Shown here one piece after another: positions 28,052 through 35,684 of a stretch of 64,000 nucleotides of DNA. The translations under genes were made by a program, and so were the position numbers. The notes below the pieces were generated by a model. The model saw nothing but the letters and a program-made list of their open reading frames with translations, was not told the origin of the DNA and did not search any database. This DNA comes from Flavobacterium sp. IB48 (lineage in GTDB: Bacteria; Bacteroidota; Bacteroidia; Flavobacteriales; Flavobacteriaceae), in contig NZ_JAEFCA010000001.1 of the NCBI RefSeq assembly GCF_016405855.1, positions 99,209 through 163,208 of the forward strand. Reading direction: 5' to 3'. Within the stretch, counting starts at the first letter, position 1, and every line of letters begins with the position of its first letter.

Positions 28052-28082
28052 AAAAAAAACACGGCTCAAAAATGAACCGTGT
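28052..28082 (-). terminator. terminator of aceA
   Basis: On the minus strand: ACACGGTTC, loop, GAGCCGTGT, then T7. Confidence 0.8.
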
Positions 28083-28090
28083 ATAGTGAA

Positions 28091-29371
28091 TTAAAATTGC
28101 TCAACCTCTGTAGAATGTTTCATCGCCGTTATTGCTGATTTTCCTAACATTACTGTGTTCTGAACGGCATCAAAATAAGAAGTTCCAACAAAAGCCTGGT
28201 GTTTTACGGCTCTGAATCCGTTTTTCTGTAAAGCAAATTCGCGTTCCTGCAATTCAGAATAACCTGCCATTCCTCGTTCCTTATAAGCTCTTGACAATTC
28301 GAACATACTTGTATTTAAAGCATGGAATCCTGCTAAAGTAATGAATTGAAAACTATATCCCATTGCTGCTAAATCTTCTCTAAATGTTTCCATTTCAGCA
28401 ACTGATAATTTTGCTGCCCAATTGAAAGACGGAGAACAATTATACGCCAGCATTTTATCTGGGAATTCTTTTTTCATGGCTTTTGCAAACTTTCTTGCAT
28501 AATCTAAATCGGGATTACTGGTTTCCATCCAGATTAAATCTGCGTATGGTGCGTAGCTTAAACCTCTTGCAATTCCCTGATCGATTCCGTTTTTTACATA
28601 GAAGAAACCTTCAGCCGTTTTTTCACCTGTTAAAAACTTTCTATCTCTTGGATCTGCATCGCTTGTTAATAGATTAGCTGCATCGGCATCTGTTCGAGCT
28701 ACAATTAAAGTTGAAACTCCCATGACATCTGAAGCCAAACGTGCCGCAATTAATTTATTAATCGCCTCTTGCGTTGGAACTAAAACCTTTCCGCCCAAGT
28801 GTCCGCATTTTTTTGCAGAACTCAGCTGATCTTCAAAATGAACTCCAGAAGCTCCAGCTTCAATCATAGATTTCATTAATTCGAAAGCATTTAGGTTTCC
28901 ACCAAAACCAGCTTCAGCATCAGCTACAATTGGAACTAAATAATCTTTTCTATCTTCAATATTATTTACAGTCTGAATCTGATCAGCACGCAATAAAGCG
29001 TTGTTGATCTTTTTTACCACCATCGGAACACTGTTTACTGGATAAAGCGATTGGTCAGGATACATTTCTCCAGCCAGATTTGCATCAGCAGCAACTTGCC
29101 ATCCGCTTAAATAAATTGCTTCTAAACCAGCATCCACTTCCTGAATCGCTTGATTTCCAGTCAACGCTCCCAAACCCGCAACATAATCCTGACTTTTTAA
29201 CTTTCTCCATAATTTCTCTGCACCCATTTTAGCAATAGAATGCTCAATTTTATAAGACCCCTGAAGTGTTACTACTTCGCTTGCAGTATAAGGACGCTCT
29301 ACTCCTTTCCATCTCGGGTTCGTAATCCAATCGTTAATCAATTCCTGAATTCTGTCTTCTGTTGTTTTCAT
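28091..29371 (-). CDS. aceA: isocitrate lyase
   Basis: A 426-residue enzyme that splits isocitrate into succinate and glyoxylate, the first step of the glyoxylate shunt. The catalytic loop is [14 protein letters not shown]. Mg-site and substrate motifs include ADAEAGFGG and HFEDQ. The opening [16 protein letters not shown] is typical. Length matches short bacterial isocitrate lyases. It lies downstream of aceB on the same strand with a 166-bp gap, so it may have its own promoter or read through. Together with aceB it allows growth on acetate or fatty acids. Confidence 0.97.
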   Translation of the reverse strand: MKTTEDRIQELINDWITNPRWKGVERPYTASEVVTLQGSYKIEHSIAKMGAEKLWRKLKSQDYVAGLGALTGNQAIQEVDAGLEAIYLSGWQVAADANLAGEMYPDQSLYPVNSVPMVVKKINNALLRADQIQTVNNIEDRKDYLVPIVADAEAGFGGNLNAFELMKSMIEAGASGVHFEDQLSSAKKCGHLGGKVLVPTQEAINKLIAARLASDVMGVSTLIVARTDADAANLLTSDADPRDRKFLTGEKTAEGFFYVKNGIDQGIARGLSYAPYADLIWMETSNPDLDYARKFAKAMKKEFPDKMLAYNCSPSFNWAAKLSVAEMETFREDLAAMGYSFQFITLAGFHALNTSMFELSRAYKERGMAGYSELQEREFALQKNGFRAVKHQAFVGTSYFDAVQNTVMLGKSAITAMKHSTEVEQF

Positions 29372-29401
29372 AATATAGTTTAGTTAAAGTGGTTCGTTTT
29401 T

Positions 29402-29437
29402 TAGTGTTCAGTCAAAGTTTTAAGTGTTCAGTTTAAC
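29402..29437. repeat. AGTGTTCAGT word repeat (copy 1)
   Basis: AGTGTTCAGTCAAAGTTTTA followed by AGTGTTCAGT. The same words occur downstream of fabD at 38117-38158. Confidence 0.45.
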
Positions 29438-29460
29438 CAGACTGATTTTTTCTCTCATTT

Positions 29461-29531
29461 TATCTGCCTGATCTGCTAAATCTGCGAGAAAAATTTATTC
29501 GTTCGCAGATCTGGCAGATTGAGCAGATTTT
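29461..29531. repeat. inverted repeat of CTGC/GCAG words, family C (copy 3)
   Basis: ATCTGCCTGATCTGCTAAAT and its continuation TCTGCGA face CGCAGATCTGGCAGATTGAG and CAGATTT. Three phased words on each side pair with each other. It lies between aceB and aceA. Confidence 0.7.
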
Positions 29532-29537
29532 AAAAGC

Positions 29538-31139
29538 TTATAGATATTTATAACATGGAAGAGTAAGGAAATCCACAAAATGCAGGTTTACAACTAGTCT
29601 TTCTAACATTTTTTCGGCTAATGGAAATTGTTGTTTTTCATAATTTTCTTCTCCTAGTTCTTCCTTGATTTTTCTGAATTCATCTAAAGCCAATTCATGA
29701 TAATAAGCCAAATCTAATTTTCGTCCATTATCCAAAATCACTTTATTCTGAAGCCATTGCCATAATTGCGATCTCGAAATTTCGGCCGTTGCAGCATCTT
29801 CCATTAAATTAAGCAAAGCGGCGGCGCCTTGCCCGTTTAACCATGAAGCCAGATATAAAACTCCAACGTTGATGTTTTTTCGAACGCCATTTTCAGTAAT
29901 GATTCCAATTGGTGGTTCAATCAAATCGGCTTCCGTAATTTTTCGATGTTCTCTTTTTACATGAATCTGATTTGGAGTTGGCATTCCTTTATCAAAAATT
30001 TCTTTTGTTATTGAAACTAAATCCGGATGCGCTACCCAAGTTCCGTCATGTCCATTTTTAACTTCACGCTCTTTATCGGTTCTTACTTTTGCGAAAGCAA
30101 CTGCATTGGCTTCTTCATTGTTTCGAATCGGAATCTGTGCTGCCATTCCGCCAATCGCATGAATGCCTCTTTTATGACATCTTTGAATTACCAGATTTGA
30201 ATAAGCATTCATAAAAGGCGAAGTCATAGTTACCTGATCACGATCTGGAACAATGAATTTTGGATTTTTTCTAAACTTTTTAATGTATGAGAAAATATAA
30301 TCCCAGCGTCCGCAATTCAAACCAACGATATGCTCTTTCAATTCGTAAATAATTTCATCTAGCTGAAAACTTGCCGTTATGGTTTCAATTAAAACTGTCA
30401 CTTTTATTGTTCCTTTGTTCAGTTTCAAATAATCCTCCGTAAAATCGATTACGTTATTCCACCAGCGCGCTTCCAGATAATGCTCTAATTTCGGAATATA
30501 GAAATACGGTCCAGAATTGTTTTCTAAAAGTCGCTTATGATTATGAAAAACATACAAACCAAAATCTATCAAAGAACCCGAAACTTCATTTCCTTCAACT
30601 AGAACATGTTTTTCCGGCAAATGCAAACCTCTCGGACGTACAATTAGCGTTGCGATTTTTTCATTTAAATGATAGGATTTCTGTTTTACCAAATCCGTAT
30701 AAGTGATTGTTTTGTTTACCGCATCGATTAGATTTACTTGACCGTCCATAAGGTTTTGCCAAGTTGGCGAAGTGCTGTCTTCAAAATCGGCCATGAAGGT
30801 TTTTGCTCCCGAATTCAACGCATTGATAATCATTTTGCGATCAACTGGCCCCGTGATTTCTACTCTACGATCCAATAAATCTTTCGGAATTTCACCAGCT
30901 TTCCAATTGCCTTCTCTGACACCTTTGGTTTCCGGAATAAAAACCGGCATAATTCCCTGATCAAAAGCGACTTGTTTTTGTTCTCTCTGTAAAAGCAATA
31001 GTTTTCGCTGTGATTCGAATCTTCTATGCAATTCGGTTATAAAAACAATCGCTTCTTCTGTCCAGATTTTTGGATAACGAAGCTTCTTTTCGGCTAAAAA
31101 TTCCATTGCCGTTTCGGTAATTTCTAATTGGTTTTTCAT
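29538..31139 (-). CDS. aceB: malate synthase A
   Basis: A 533-residue enzyme that condenses glyoxylate with acetyl-CoA to malate. Typical motifs are MADFEDSTSPTWQN, the VRPRGLHLPEKH stretch, VLIETITASFQLDEI, NCGRWDYIFS and GMAAQIPI near the active site. The start at the ATG giving MKNQLEITETAMEF (31139) yields the usual size; upstream in-frame ATGs at 31160 and 31199 would add residues with no family look. The gene is divergent from a ScfR-like regulator and probably heads an aceBA transcription unit. Confidence 0.95.
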   Translation of the reverse strand: MKNQLEITETAMEFLAEKKLRYPKIWTEEAIVFITELHRRFESQRKLLLLQREQKQVAFDQGIMPVFIPETKGVREGNWKAGEIPKDLLDRRVEITGPVDRKMIINALNSGAKTFMADFEDSTSPTWQNLMDGQVNLIDAVNKTITYTDLVKQKSYHLNEKIATLIVRPRGLHLPEKHVLVEGNEVSGSLIDFGLYVFHNHKRLLENNSGPYFYIPKLEHYLEARWWNNVIDFTEDYLKLNKGTIKVTVLIETITASFQLDEIIYELKEHIVGLNCGRWDYIFSYIKKFRKNPKFIVPDRDQVTMTSPFMNAYSNLVIQRCHKRGIHAIGGMAAQIPIRNNEEANAVAFAKVRTDKEREVKNGHDGTWVAHPDLVSITKEIFDKGMPTPNQIHVKREHRKITEADLIEPPIGIITENGVRKNINVGVLYLASWLNGQGAAALLNLMEDAATAEISRSQLWQWLQNKVILDNGRKLDLAYYHELALDEFRKIKEELGEENYEKQQFPLAEKMLERLVVNLHFVDFLTLPCYKYL

Positions 31140-31268
31140 AGCTGTGGTTTTTAATTTCATTAGCAGCAATTGAATCGATTCTATGTTTTTCAAAAACACA
31201 AATACATAACAAACTGATAATTAATATTTTCTACACCACAATATTAGAAAAAAGTTTTTTACAAAACA

Positions 31269-31282
31269 AGCGAACGTTCGCT
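31269..31282. promoter_or_regulatory. candidate operator between aceB and its regulator
   Basis: AGCGAACGTTCGCT, a perfect 14-bp palindrome, stands out in an AT-rich spacer. It lies 19 bases upstream of the regulator's -33 element and 130 bases upstream of aceB. Confidence 0.55.
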
Positions 31283-31301
31283 AAAAATGAAAAATAATTT
31301 T

Positions 31302-31332
31302 TTGGCGATTATTTTTAGAATACCTATATTTG
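31302..31332 (+). promoter_or_regulatory. promoter of the ScfR-like gene
   Basis: TTG (31302-31304), 20 bases, then TATATTTG (31325-31332). The -7 element ends four bases before the ATG, which implies a leaderless or nearly leaderless mRNA. Confidence 0.65.
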
Positions 31333-31336
31333 ATTC

Positions 31337-32818
31337 ATGGATATCGAAAAAGACTATATAAAGCTGATCTTCGGATTAAAATTGAAGCAAGTCAGAACGC
31401 AAAAAAATCTGTCACTTTTTGGCTTGGCCAAATTGACAAATCTTTCAAAATCGTACTTAAACGAGATTGAAAAGGGAAAAAAATATCCAAAAACAGATAA
31501 AATTTTATTGCTCTGCGAACATTTGGACGTGACTTACGACCAAATGGTGTCTTTAAAACTCGACAACAACCTCGCTCCGATTGGCGAAATCTTGAAATCC
31601 GGAATTTTAAAAGAGATTCCGCTCGAGCTTTTCGGAATTCAGGAAGCCGATCTAATTGATATTATTGCCAATGCTCCCGCAAAAGTCAATGCATTTATTA
31701 GCACGATTATCGAAATTGCGCAACATTATAATTTAAGTCGTGAAAGCTTCTTTTTGGCTTCTTTGCGTTCGTATCAGGAAGCTCACAGCAATTATTTTGA
31801 AGATTTAGAAGAAAAAGTAATTTCGTTTTCGAAGTCGTTTCAGATTAATCTGGATTCTAAAATTACTGTAGAAGAATTAGAGGCAATTTTAAAAGAAGAA
31901 TACGAATACAATATCAAAGAAATTGCGTTTGCAGATCAGGAAGCTTTAGACGATTTGCGTTCGATTTATGTTCCGAAAAGTAAGACTTTATTGCTTTCTA
32001 CAGAACTTGACGCTCCGCAAAAAGCGTTTATTTTAGCTAAAGAAATTGCTTATAATTATTTAAAAATTTCCGATCGTTTACTGACTTTCAGCTGGATTAA
32101 ATTTGATAATTTCGATCAGGTTCTAAATAATTTTTATGCTTCTTATTTTGCTGGTGCTTTATTATTGCCAAGAAAATTGGTTGTAAATAAAATCAATACT
32201 TTTTTAGAAAATGAAAATCCAAAACCAGAAGAATTTGTTCAATTAATCGAAAGCTTTAAAGTTTCACCAGAATCTTTTTATCAGCGACTGACCAATTTAT
32301 TGCCAAAAGATTTTCAGCTGAAAAACTTATTTTTCTTAAGATTGTCACACAAAATCGGTTCAGATTTTTATCAGATCAATAAAGAATTACATATTACACA
32401 TCAGCAAGAACCGCACGCCAACGAAACCAACGAACATTATTGCAGGAGATGGGTTTCGGTTAAAACGATTGACGAAGCCATCAAACAAAATAAATCTCAT
32501 TTTTTTGATGCCCAGATTTCGAGCTATGCGAATAGTGGAAATGAATATTTGGTTTTTTCTTCGGCTACAAAAGATCCTTTTGCCGAGAATTTTATTCGAA
32601 GTATTTCTGTCGGAATCCTAATTAATCCGACAATGAAAAAGAAATTTAAATTCATTGATGGAAAACCTTTGGTAAAACGAATTGTAGGTGTAACTTGCGA
32701 AACTTGTGCTGTAAAAGATTGTTTGGAAAGAAGTGCCCCTCCGACTGTTTTAGAAAGAGAGAAACGCCACGAGAATACAGATGCAGTTGTGCAACAGTTT
32801 ATAAATCAATATAGTTAG
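31337..32818 (+). CDS. XRE-family regulator with ImmA/IrrE-like domain (ScfR/RamB type)
   Basis: A 493-residue regulator. The helix-turn-helix at about 10-65 reads LKQVRTQKNLSLFGLAKLTNLSKSYLNEIEKGKKYP. A long central helical domain follows. About 195-300 resembles the ImmA/IrrE-like segment without an intact zinc-protease HExxH motif. The C-terminal domain ends in a Cys group (VTCETCAVKDCLERSAPP), as in short-chain fatty acyl regulators. Related proteins sense acyl-CoA or acetate status and control aceA/aceB (RamB in Corynebacterium). Its divergent position next to aceB supports the same job here. Confidence 0.88.
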   Translation: MDIEKDYIKLIFGLKLKQVRTQKNLSLFGLAKLTNLSKSYLNEIEKGKKYPKTDKILLLCEHLDVTYDQMVSLKLDNNLAPIGEILKSGILKEIPLELFGIQEADLIDIIANAPAKVNAFISTIIEIAQHYNLSRESFFLASLRSYQEAHSNYFEDLEEKVISFSKSFQINLDSKITVEELEAILKEEYEYNIKEIAFADQEALDDLRSIYVPKSKTLLLSTELDAPQKAFILAKEIAYNYLKISDRLLTFSWIKFDNFDQVLNNFYASYFAGALLLPRKLVVNKINTFLENENPKPEEFVQLIESFKVSPESFYQRLTNLLPKDFQLKNLFFLRLSHKIGSDFYQINKELHITHQQEPHANETNEHYCRRWVSVKTIDEAIKQNKSHFFDAQISSYANSGNEYLVFSSATKDPFAENFIRSISVGILINPTMKKKFKFIDGKPLVKRIVGVTCETCAVKDCLERSAPPTVLEREKRHENTDAVVQQFINQYS

Positions 32819-32824
32819 AATGTC

Positions 32825-33184
32825 ATGAAATATTTTGCTTTATTTTTTACTTTGATTTCTATTAACTTCAGTCAAAAAACGGACAAACTCACTGGCCGTT
32901 ACAATTATTTGATTGAAGATGACAATTCTTATATCCAAAAAGACAAAATTACTTTTAAGGATAGTATTTTTGTTTTTGATAACAAGTTTATGCCAAAAGG
33001 AAAGGTTTCTTATGGCAACATAATAGTATTGGATAATTTCATTAATACCGATTTAGTTATAAGTATTGCAAAAGATCAAATCGAAAAAGATACGATTCCT
33101 TTTTTCATGCATGACAAAAAAAGCTCTTCTGCAAATTATCTTGATGAAGTGGTTGGGAAAGGAAAATTGATTAGAATTAAATAA
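32825..33184 (+). CDS. small uncharacterised, probably exported protein
   Basis: A 119-residue protein six bases after the regulator gene. MKYFALFFTLISINFSQ looks like a short signal sequence. The rest is polar and beta-rich with several Lys-Asp pairs. I recognise no domain. The tight spacing suggests co-transcription with the ScfR-like gene. Confidence 0.55.
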   Translation: MKYFALFFTLISINFSQKTDKLTGRYNYLIEDDNSYIQKDKITFKDSIFVFDNKFMPKGKVSYGNIIVLDNFINTDLVISIAKDQIEKDTIPFFMHDKKSSSANYLDEVVGKGKLIRIK

Positions 33185-33213
33185 TTTATTCCGGTCTTTT
33201 ACCACACGCTTTT

Positions 33214-33330
33214 TGTCATTCTGAGGAACGAGGAATCTCCGCAAGTGGCTCGACAAAGATTGGCGACATACTGTGAGGAGATTCCTCGTTCCTCGGAATG
33301 ACAAATTATGTGGTTACTTTGAGGTAAAAA
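33214..33330. repeat. intergenic palindromic repeat, family A (copy 3, variant arms)
   Basis: Left arm TGTCATTCTGAGGAACGAGG and right arm CCTCGTTCCTCGGAATGACA are complementary, yet they differ in sequence from copies 1 and 2. The tail TGGTTACTTTGAGGTAAAA follows, as in the others. Confidence 0.88.
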
Positions 33331-33342
33331 ACATTGTAATTT

Positions 33343-33417
33343 CTAATCTTTGTAGAGTTACTTGCGAAGATTTCTCCTTCGTCGAAATGACAAACCATTT
33401 GGTTACTTTGAGATAAA
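33343..33417. repeat. solo right half of repeat family A (copy 4)
   Basis: It starts at the internal AATCTTTGTAGAG word. It contains only the right arm (CTCCTTCGTCGAAATGACA) and the TGGTTACTTTGAGATAAAA tail. The left arm is missing. Confidence 0.8.
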
Positions 33418-33418
33418 A

Positions 33419-33457
33419 CCTTTGAACCTCTGTAACTTTGTGCCTTTGAACCTTCTT
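33419..33457. repeat. TTTGAACC word repeat
   Basis: TTTGAACCTCTGTAACTTTG then TGCCTTTGAACCTTC. It is a short low-complexity intergenic repeat with no coding look. Confidence 0.4.
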
Positions 33458-33475
33458 ATAAAAATGAAACTTCTC

Positions 33476-33556
33476 GCATAGCCCCGATAGAAGTGAAAAT
33501 CCTTTTGTGGTGGGGTTCACCACAAAAGATTGCAACGGATAGCGGGACTAAACGTC
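33476..33556 (+). repeat. intergenic structured repeat, family G (copy 2)
   Basis: CCCGATAGAAGTGAAAATCC, hairpin TTTTGTGGTG / CACCACAAAA, then GCAACGGATAGCGGGA. It aligns with the minus-strand copy at 21.4 kb. The arms differ at paired positions and stay complementary. Confidence 0.8.
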
Positions 33557-33587
33557 TTTTGAAAACGAAAATATCTGCTTCAGAAAA

Positions 33588-33625
33588 AAACTTAGAAACT
33601 TAGCATCTTAGAGCCTCAGAATCTT
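33588..33625. repeat. CTTAG/CTCAG word repeat
   Basis: ACTTAGAAACTTAGCATC then TTAGAGCCTCAGAATC. It is related to the words flanking the 8-bp tandem array at 59.4 kb. Confidence 0.45.
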
Positions 33626-33627
33626 TT

Positions 33628-33673
33628 CTTAATCTACATTAAGTGCTTTTCCTTTTCATCGGCTGTATCTTTG
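33628..33673 (+). promoter_or_regulatory. pirin promoter with shared palindromic operator
   Basis: CTTAATCTACATTAAG (33628-33643) is a 5-6-5 inverted repeat. After 22 bases comes the -7 element TATCTTTG (33666-33673), then CTATCAAAAT. There is no TTG at -33. The YceI promoter has the same blocks at the same spacing. Confidence 0.75.
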
Positions 33674-33702
33674 TACTATCAAAATCAATAAAAGACAAAA
33701 TC

Positions 33703-34419
33703 ATGGAAAATATAGTATTGCACAAAGCAGACACAAGAGGAAATGCTAATCACGGATGGTTGAACGCTTATCATAGCTTTAGTTTTGCGAGCTGGTACAA
33801 TCCAGACAGAATTCAGTTTGGAGCACTTCGTGTTTTGAATGATGACACGATTGCAGCCGGAATGGGATTTGGAACTCACCCTCACGATAACATGGAAATT
33901 ATTACAATTCCGTTAGAAGGTGATTTGGCTCACAAAGACAGCATGGGAAATACTGAAGTAATTAAAAACGAAGACATTCAGGTTATGAGTGCCGGAACTG
34001 GAATTCAGCATAGTGAATTTAACCCGAACACAGATCAGCAGACTAAATTATTACAGATTTGGTTATTTCCAAACAAAAGAAATGTGACGCCACGTTACCA
34101 GCAAATTACTTTAAATGTTGCTGACAGACATAATAAATTGGCACAAGTTTTATCTCCAAATGCGGACGATGAAGGAGTTTGGATTCACCAAGACGCTTGG
34201 TTCAACATGGGAAATTTTGATGCAGGAACTGCAACAGAATATAAAATCAAAAAAGAAGGAAACGGAGTTTATGCTTTCATTTTAAAAGGAAATGTTACCA
34301 TCAACGGTCAAGAATTAAATACTCGTGATGCGGTAGGAATTTCAGGAACTGACACTTTGAATATTAAAGCCAATACAGATGCTGAATTTTTATTGATGGA
34401 TATTCCAATGAATTATTAA
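33703..34419 (+). CDS. pirin family protein (YhhW-like)
   Basis: A 238-residue bicupin. Metal-binding residues in the first cupin are in FGTHPHDNMEIITIPLEG and the later GTGIQHSEFN. The RGNANHGWLNAYHSFSFASWYNPDRIQFG opening is the pirin signature. Some relatives (E. coli YhhW) dioxygenate quercetin, and others act as redox-responsive co-regulators; the true substrate here is unknown. The start MENIVLHKADTRG is chosen because the upstream in-frame ATG lies before the promoter. It shares its promoter layout with YceI at 35.1 kb, so both probably answer one signal. Confidence 0.92.
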   Translation: MENIVLHKADTRGNANHGWLNAYHSFSFASWYNPDRIQFGALRVLNDDTIAAGMGFGTHPHDNMEIITIPLEGDLAHKDSMGNTEVIKNEDIQVMSAGTGIQHSEFNPNTDQQTKLLQIWLFPNKRNVTPRYQQITLNVADRHNKLAQVLSPNADDEGVWIHQDAWFNMGNFDAGTATEYKIKKEGNGVYAFILKGNVTINGQELNTRDAVGISGTDTLNIKANTDAEFLLMDIPMNY

Positions 34420-34450
34420 TTCAAACAAAAACAATTAATACCTGTACCTT

Positions 34451-34496
34451 GAAACGATAATAAATCTGTAAATCAGACTATTATCGTTTCTTTTTT
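34451..34496 (+). terminator. terminator of the pirin gene
   Basis: GAAACGATAATA pairs with TATTATCGTTTC, followed by T6. Confidence 0.88.
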
Positions 34497-34583
34497 GCTC
34501 AATTTTTAAAAAGAAAGACTAACTTTATAAATAAGAAAATTGGTCTGACTTTAAAATTAAATTCATCCTTAAAATTTTAAACC

Positions 34584-34814
34584 ATGAATCCAAATAACCT
34601 CATTAAAGAATATACAAACGGAGAAGTTACGATTGTATGGCAATCTGGAAAATGTATTCATTCGACAAATTGTGTCAAAAACAATCCAGATGTCTTTCGT
34701 CCAAAAGAAAAACCTTGGATTACTCCAGAAAAATCTACAACTGAGAAAATAATTTCAACAGTTAATAAGTGTCCATCGGGAGCATTGACATTTTATATGA
34801 ATAATAAAACCTAA
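34584..34814 (+). CDS. (4Fe-4S) mono-cluster protein, YjdI-like
   Basis: A 76-residue ferredoxin-like protein of the Fer4_19/YjdI family. The Cys ligands are in WQSGKCIHSTNCVKN and VNKCPSGAL. The opening KEYTNGEVTIVW is typical. Only three Cys are present in the usual places, so the cluster would need another ligand or be of 3Fe type. It is often found beside GNAT or redox-stress genes and is of unknown role. It stands between pirin and YceI, which suggests a redox theme for this locus. Confidence 0.85.
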   Translation: MNPNNLIKEYTNGEVTIVWQSGKCIHSTNCVKNNPDVFRPKEKPWITPEKSTTEKIISTVNKCPSGALTFYMNNKT

Positions 34815-34833
34815 ACTTTTTACATAGTTTTTT

Positions 34834-34967
34834 GCCACAGATTAAATTGATTTTTTCGCCACGAATTGCTCGAATTTTCACAAATTTTGATTCAATTTAT
34901 TTCGTGGAAATTCGTGCAATTCGTGGCAATATTTCTTTTAATCCTTTTAATCTGTGTAATCTGTGGC
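34834..34967. repeat. nested palindromic repeat, family B (copy 3)
   Basis: Outer GCCACAGATTAAATTGATTT and AATCTGTGTAATCTGTGGC enclose an inner pair: CGCCACGAATTGCTCGAATT with AATTCGTGCAATTCGTGGC (34857-34927). The order of nesting is the same as in copy 2. Confidence 0.88.
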
Positions 34968-34991
34968 AAAAAAAAAACACCTTTTTTATTT

Positions 34992-35037
34992 CTTAATCTA
35001 GGTTAAGTGCTACAGGACAACTCTCACCGTAACTTTG
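34992..35037 (+). promoter_or_regulatory. YceI promoter with shared palindromic operator
   Basis: CTTAATCTAGGTTAAG (34992-35007), 22 bases, then TAACTTTG (35030-35037) and CTATCAAAAT. The layout is identical to the pirin promoter, and again there is no TTG at -33. Confidence 0.75.
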
Positions 35038-35086
35038 TCCTATCAAAATGAAATTAATTATTTAAAATATTTAAAAAAATAAAATT

Positions 35087-35620
35087 ATGGCAACTACAAA
35101 ATGGTCAATTGACCCAACTCACTCAGAAATTGGTTTTAAAGTTAAACACATGATGTTTACAAATGTTTCAGGAAAATTTGGAGCTTATGAAGCTTCTGCA
35201 ATCACAGAAGGAGATAGTTTTGATAATGCAGATTTCAGTTTTTCTGCTGATATCGCTTCAGTAGATACTGCAAACGCAGATCGCGACGGACATTTAAGAA
35301 GCGGTGATTTCTTTGATGCTGAAAATCATCCAAAATTAACTTTCAAATCTTCTTCTTTCAAAAAAATCAATGATGGTGAATTTGAATTAACTGGAGATTT
35401 AAACATTAAAGGTGTTTCTAAAACAGTAAAATTCCCAGTTGAATTTAGTGGAATCATGACTGATCCTTGGGGAAATACAAAAGTAGGTTTAAGCATAGAA
35501 GGAAAAATTAATCGTAAAGATTGGGGTTTAAACTGGAACTCAGCTCTTGAAACAGGTGGTGTTTTAGTAGGCGAAGAAGTTCGTTTAAACATTGAATTAC
35601 AATTTGTAAAACAAGCCTAA
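35087..35620 (+). CDS. YceI family lipid-binding protein
   Basis: A 177-residue lipocalin-like YceI protein. Signature stretches are WSIDPTHSEIGFKVKHMM at the start, DFSFSADIASVDT, DGHLRSGDFFDAENHPKLTF and LNIKGVSKTV, then GKINRKDWGLNW. E. coli YceI is periplasmic, but this copy has no signal peptide and is probably cytoplasmic. The family binds isoprenoid-type lipids, and several members are induced by stress. Its promoter is a close match of the pirin promoter. Confidence 0.93.
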   Translation: MATTKWSIDPTHSEIGFKVKHMMFTNVSGKFGAYEASAITEGDSFDNADFSFSADIASVDTANADRDGHLRSGDFFDAENHPKLTFKSSSFKKINDGEFELTGDLNIKGVSKTVKFPVEFSGIMTDPWGNTKVGLSIEGKINRKDWGLNWNSALETGGVLVGEEVRLNIELQFVKQA

Positions 35621-35654
35621 TTAAGCATTCTCGGATTTAATTGGTTGGTTATTG

Positions 35655-35680
35655 AAGCTCTGCATTTTGCAGGGCTTTTT
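35655..35680 (+). terminator. terminator of the YceI gene
   Basis: AAGCTCTGC, loop ATTTT, GCAGGGCTT (one G-T pair), then T. Confidence 0.7.
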
Positions 35681-35684
35681 GTTT

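Noticed and set aside
33053..33304. Minus-strand open frame over the small exported-protein gene and family A copy 3
   Set aside because: It overlaps a better gene and is half repeat sequence.
33314..33535. Minus-strand open frame of 73 codons before the pirin gene
   Set aside because: It is made entirely of repeat families A, F-type words and G, with no protein-like composition.
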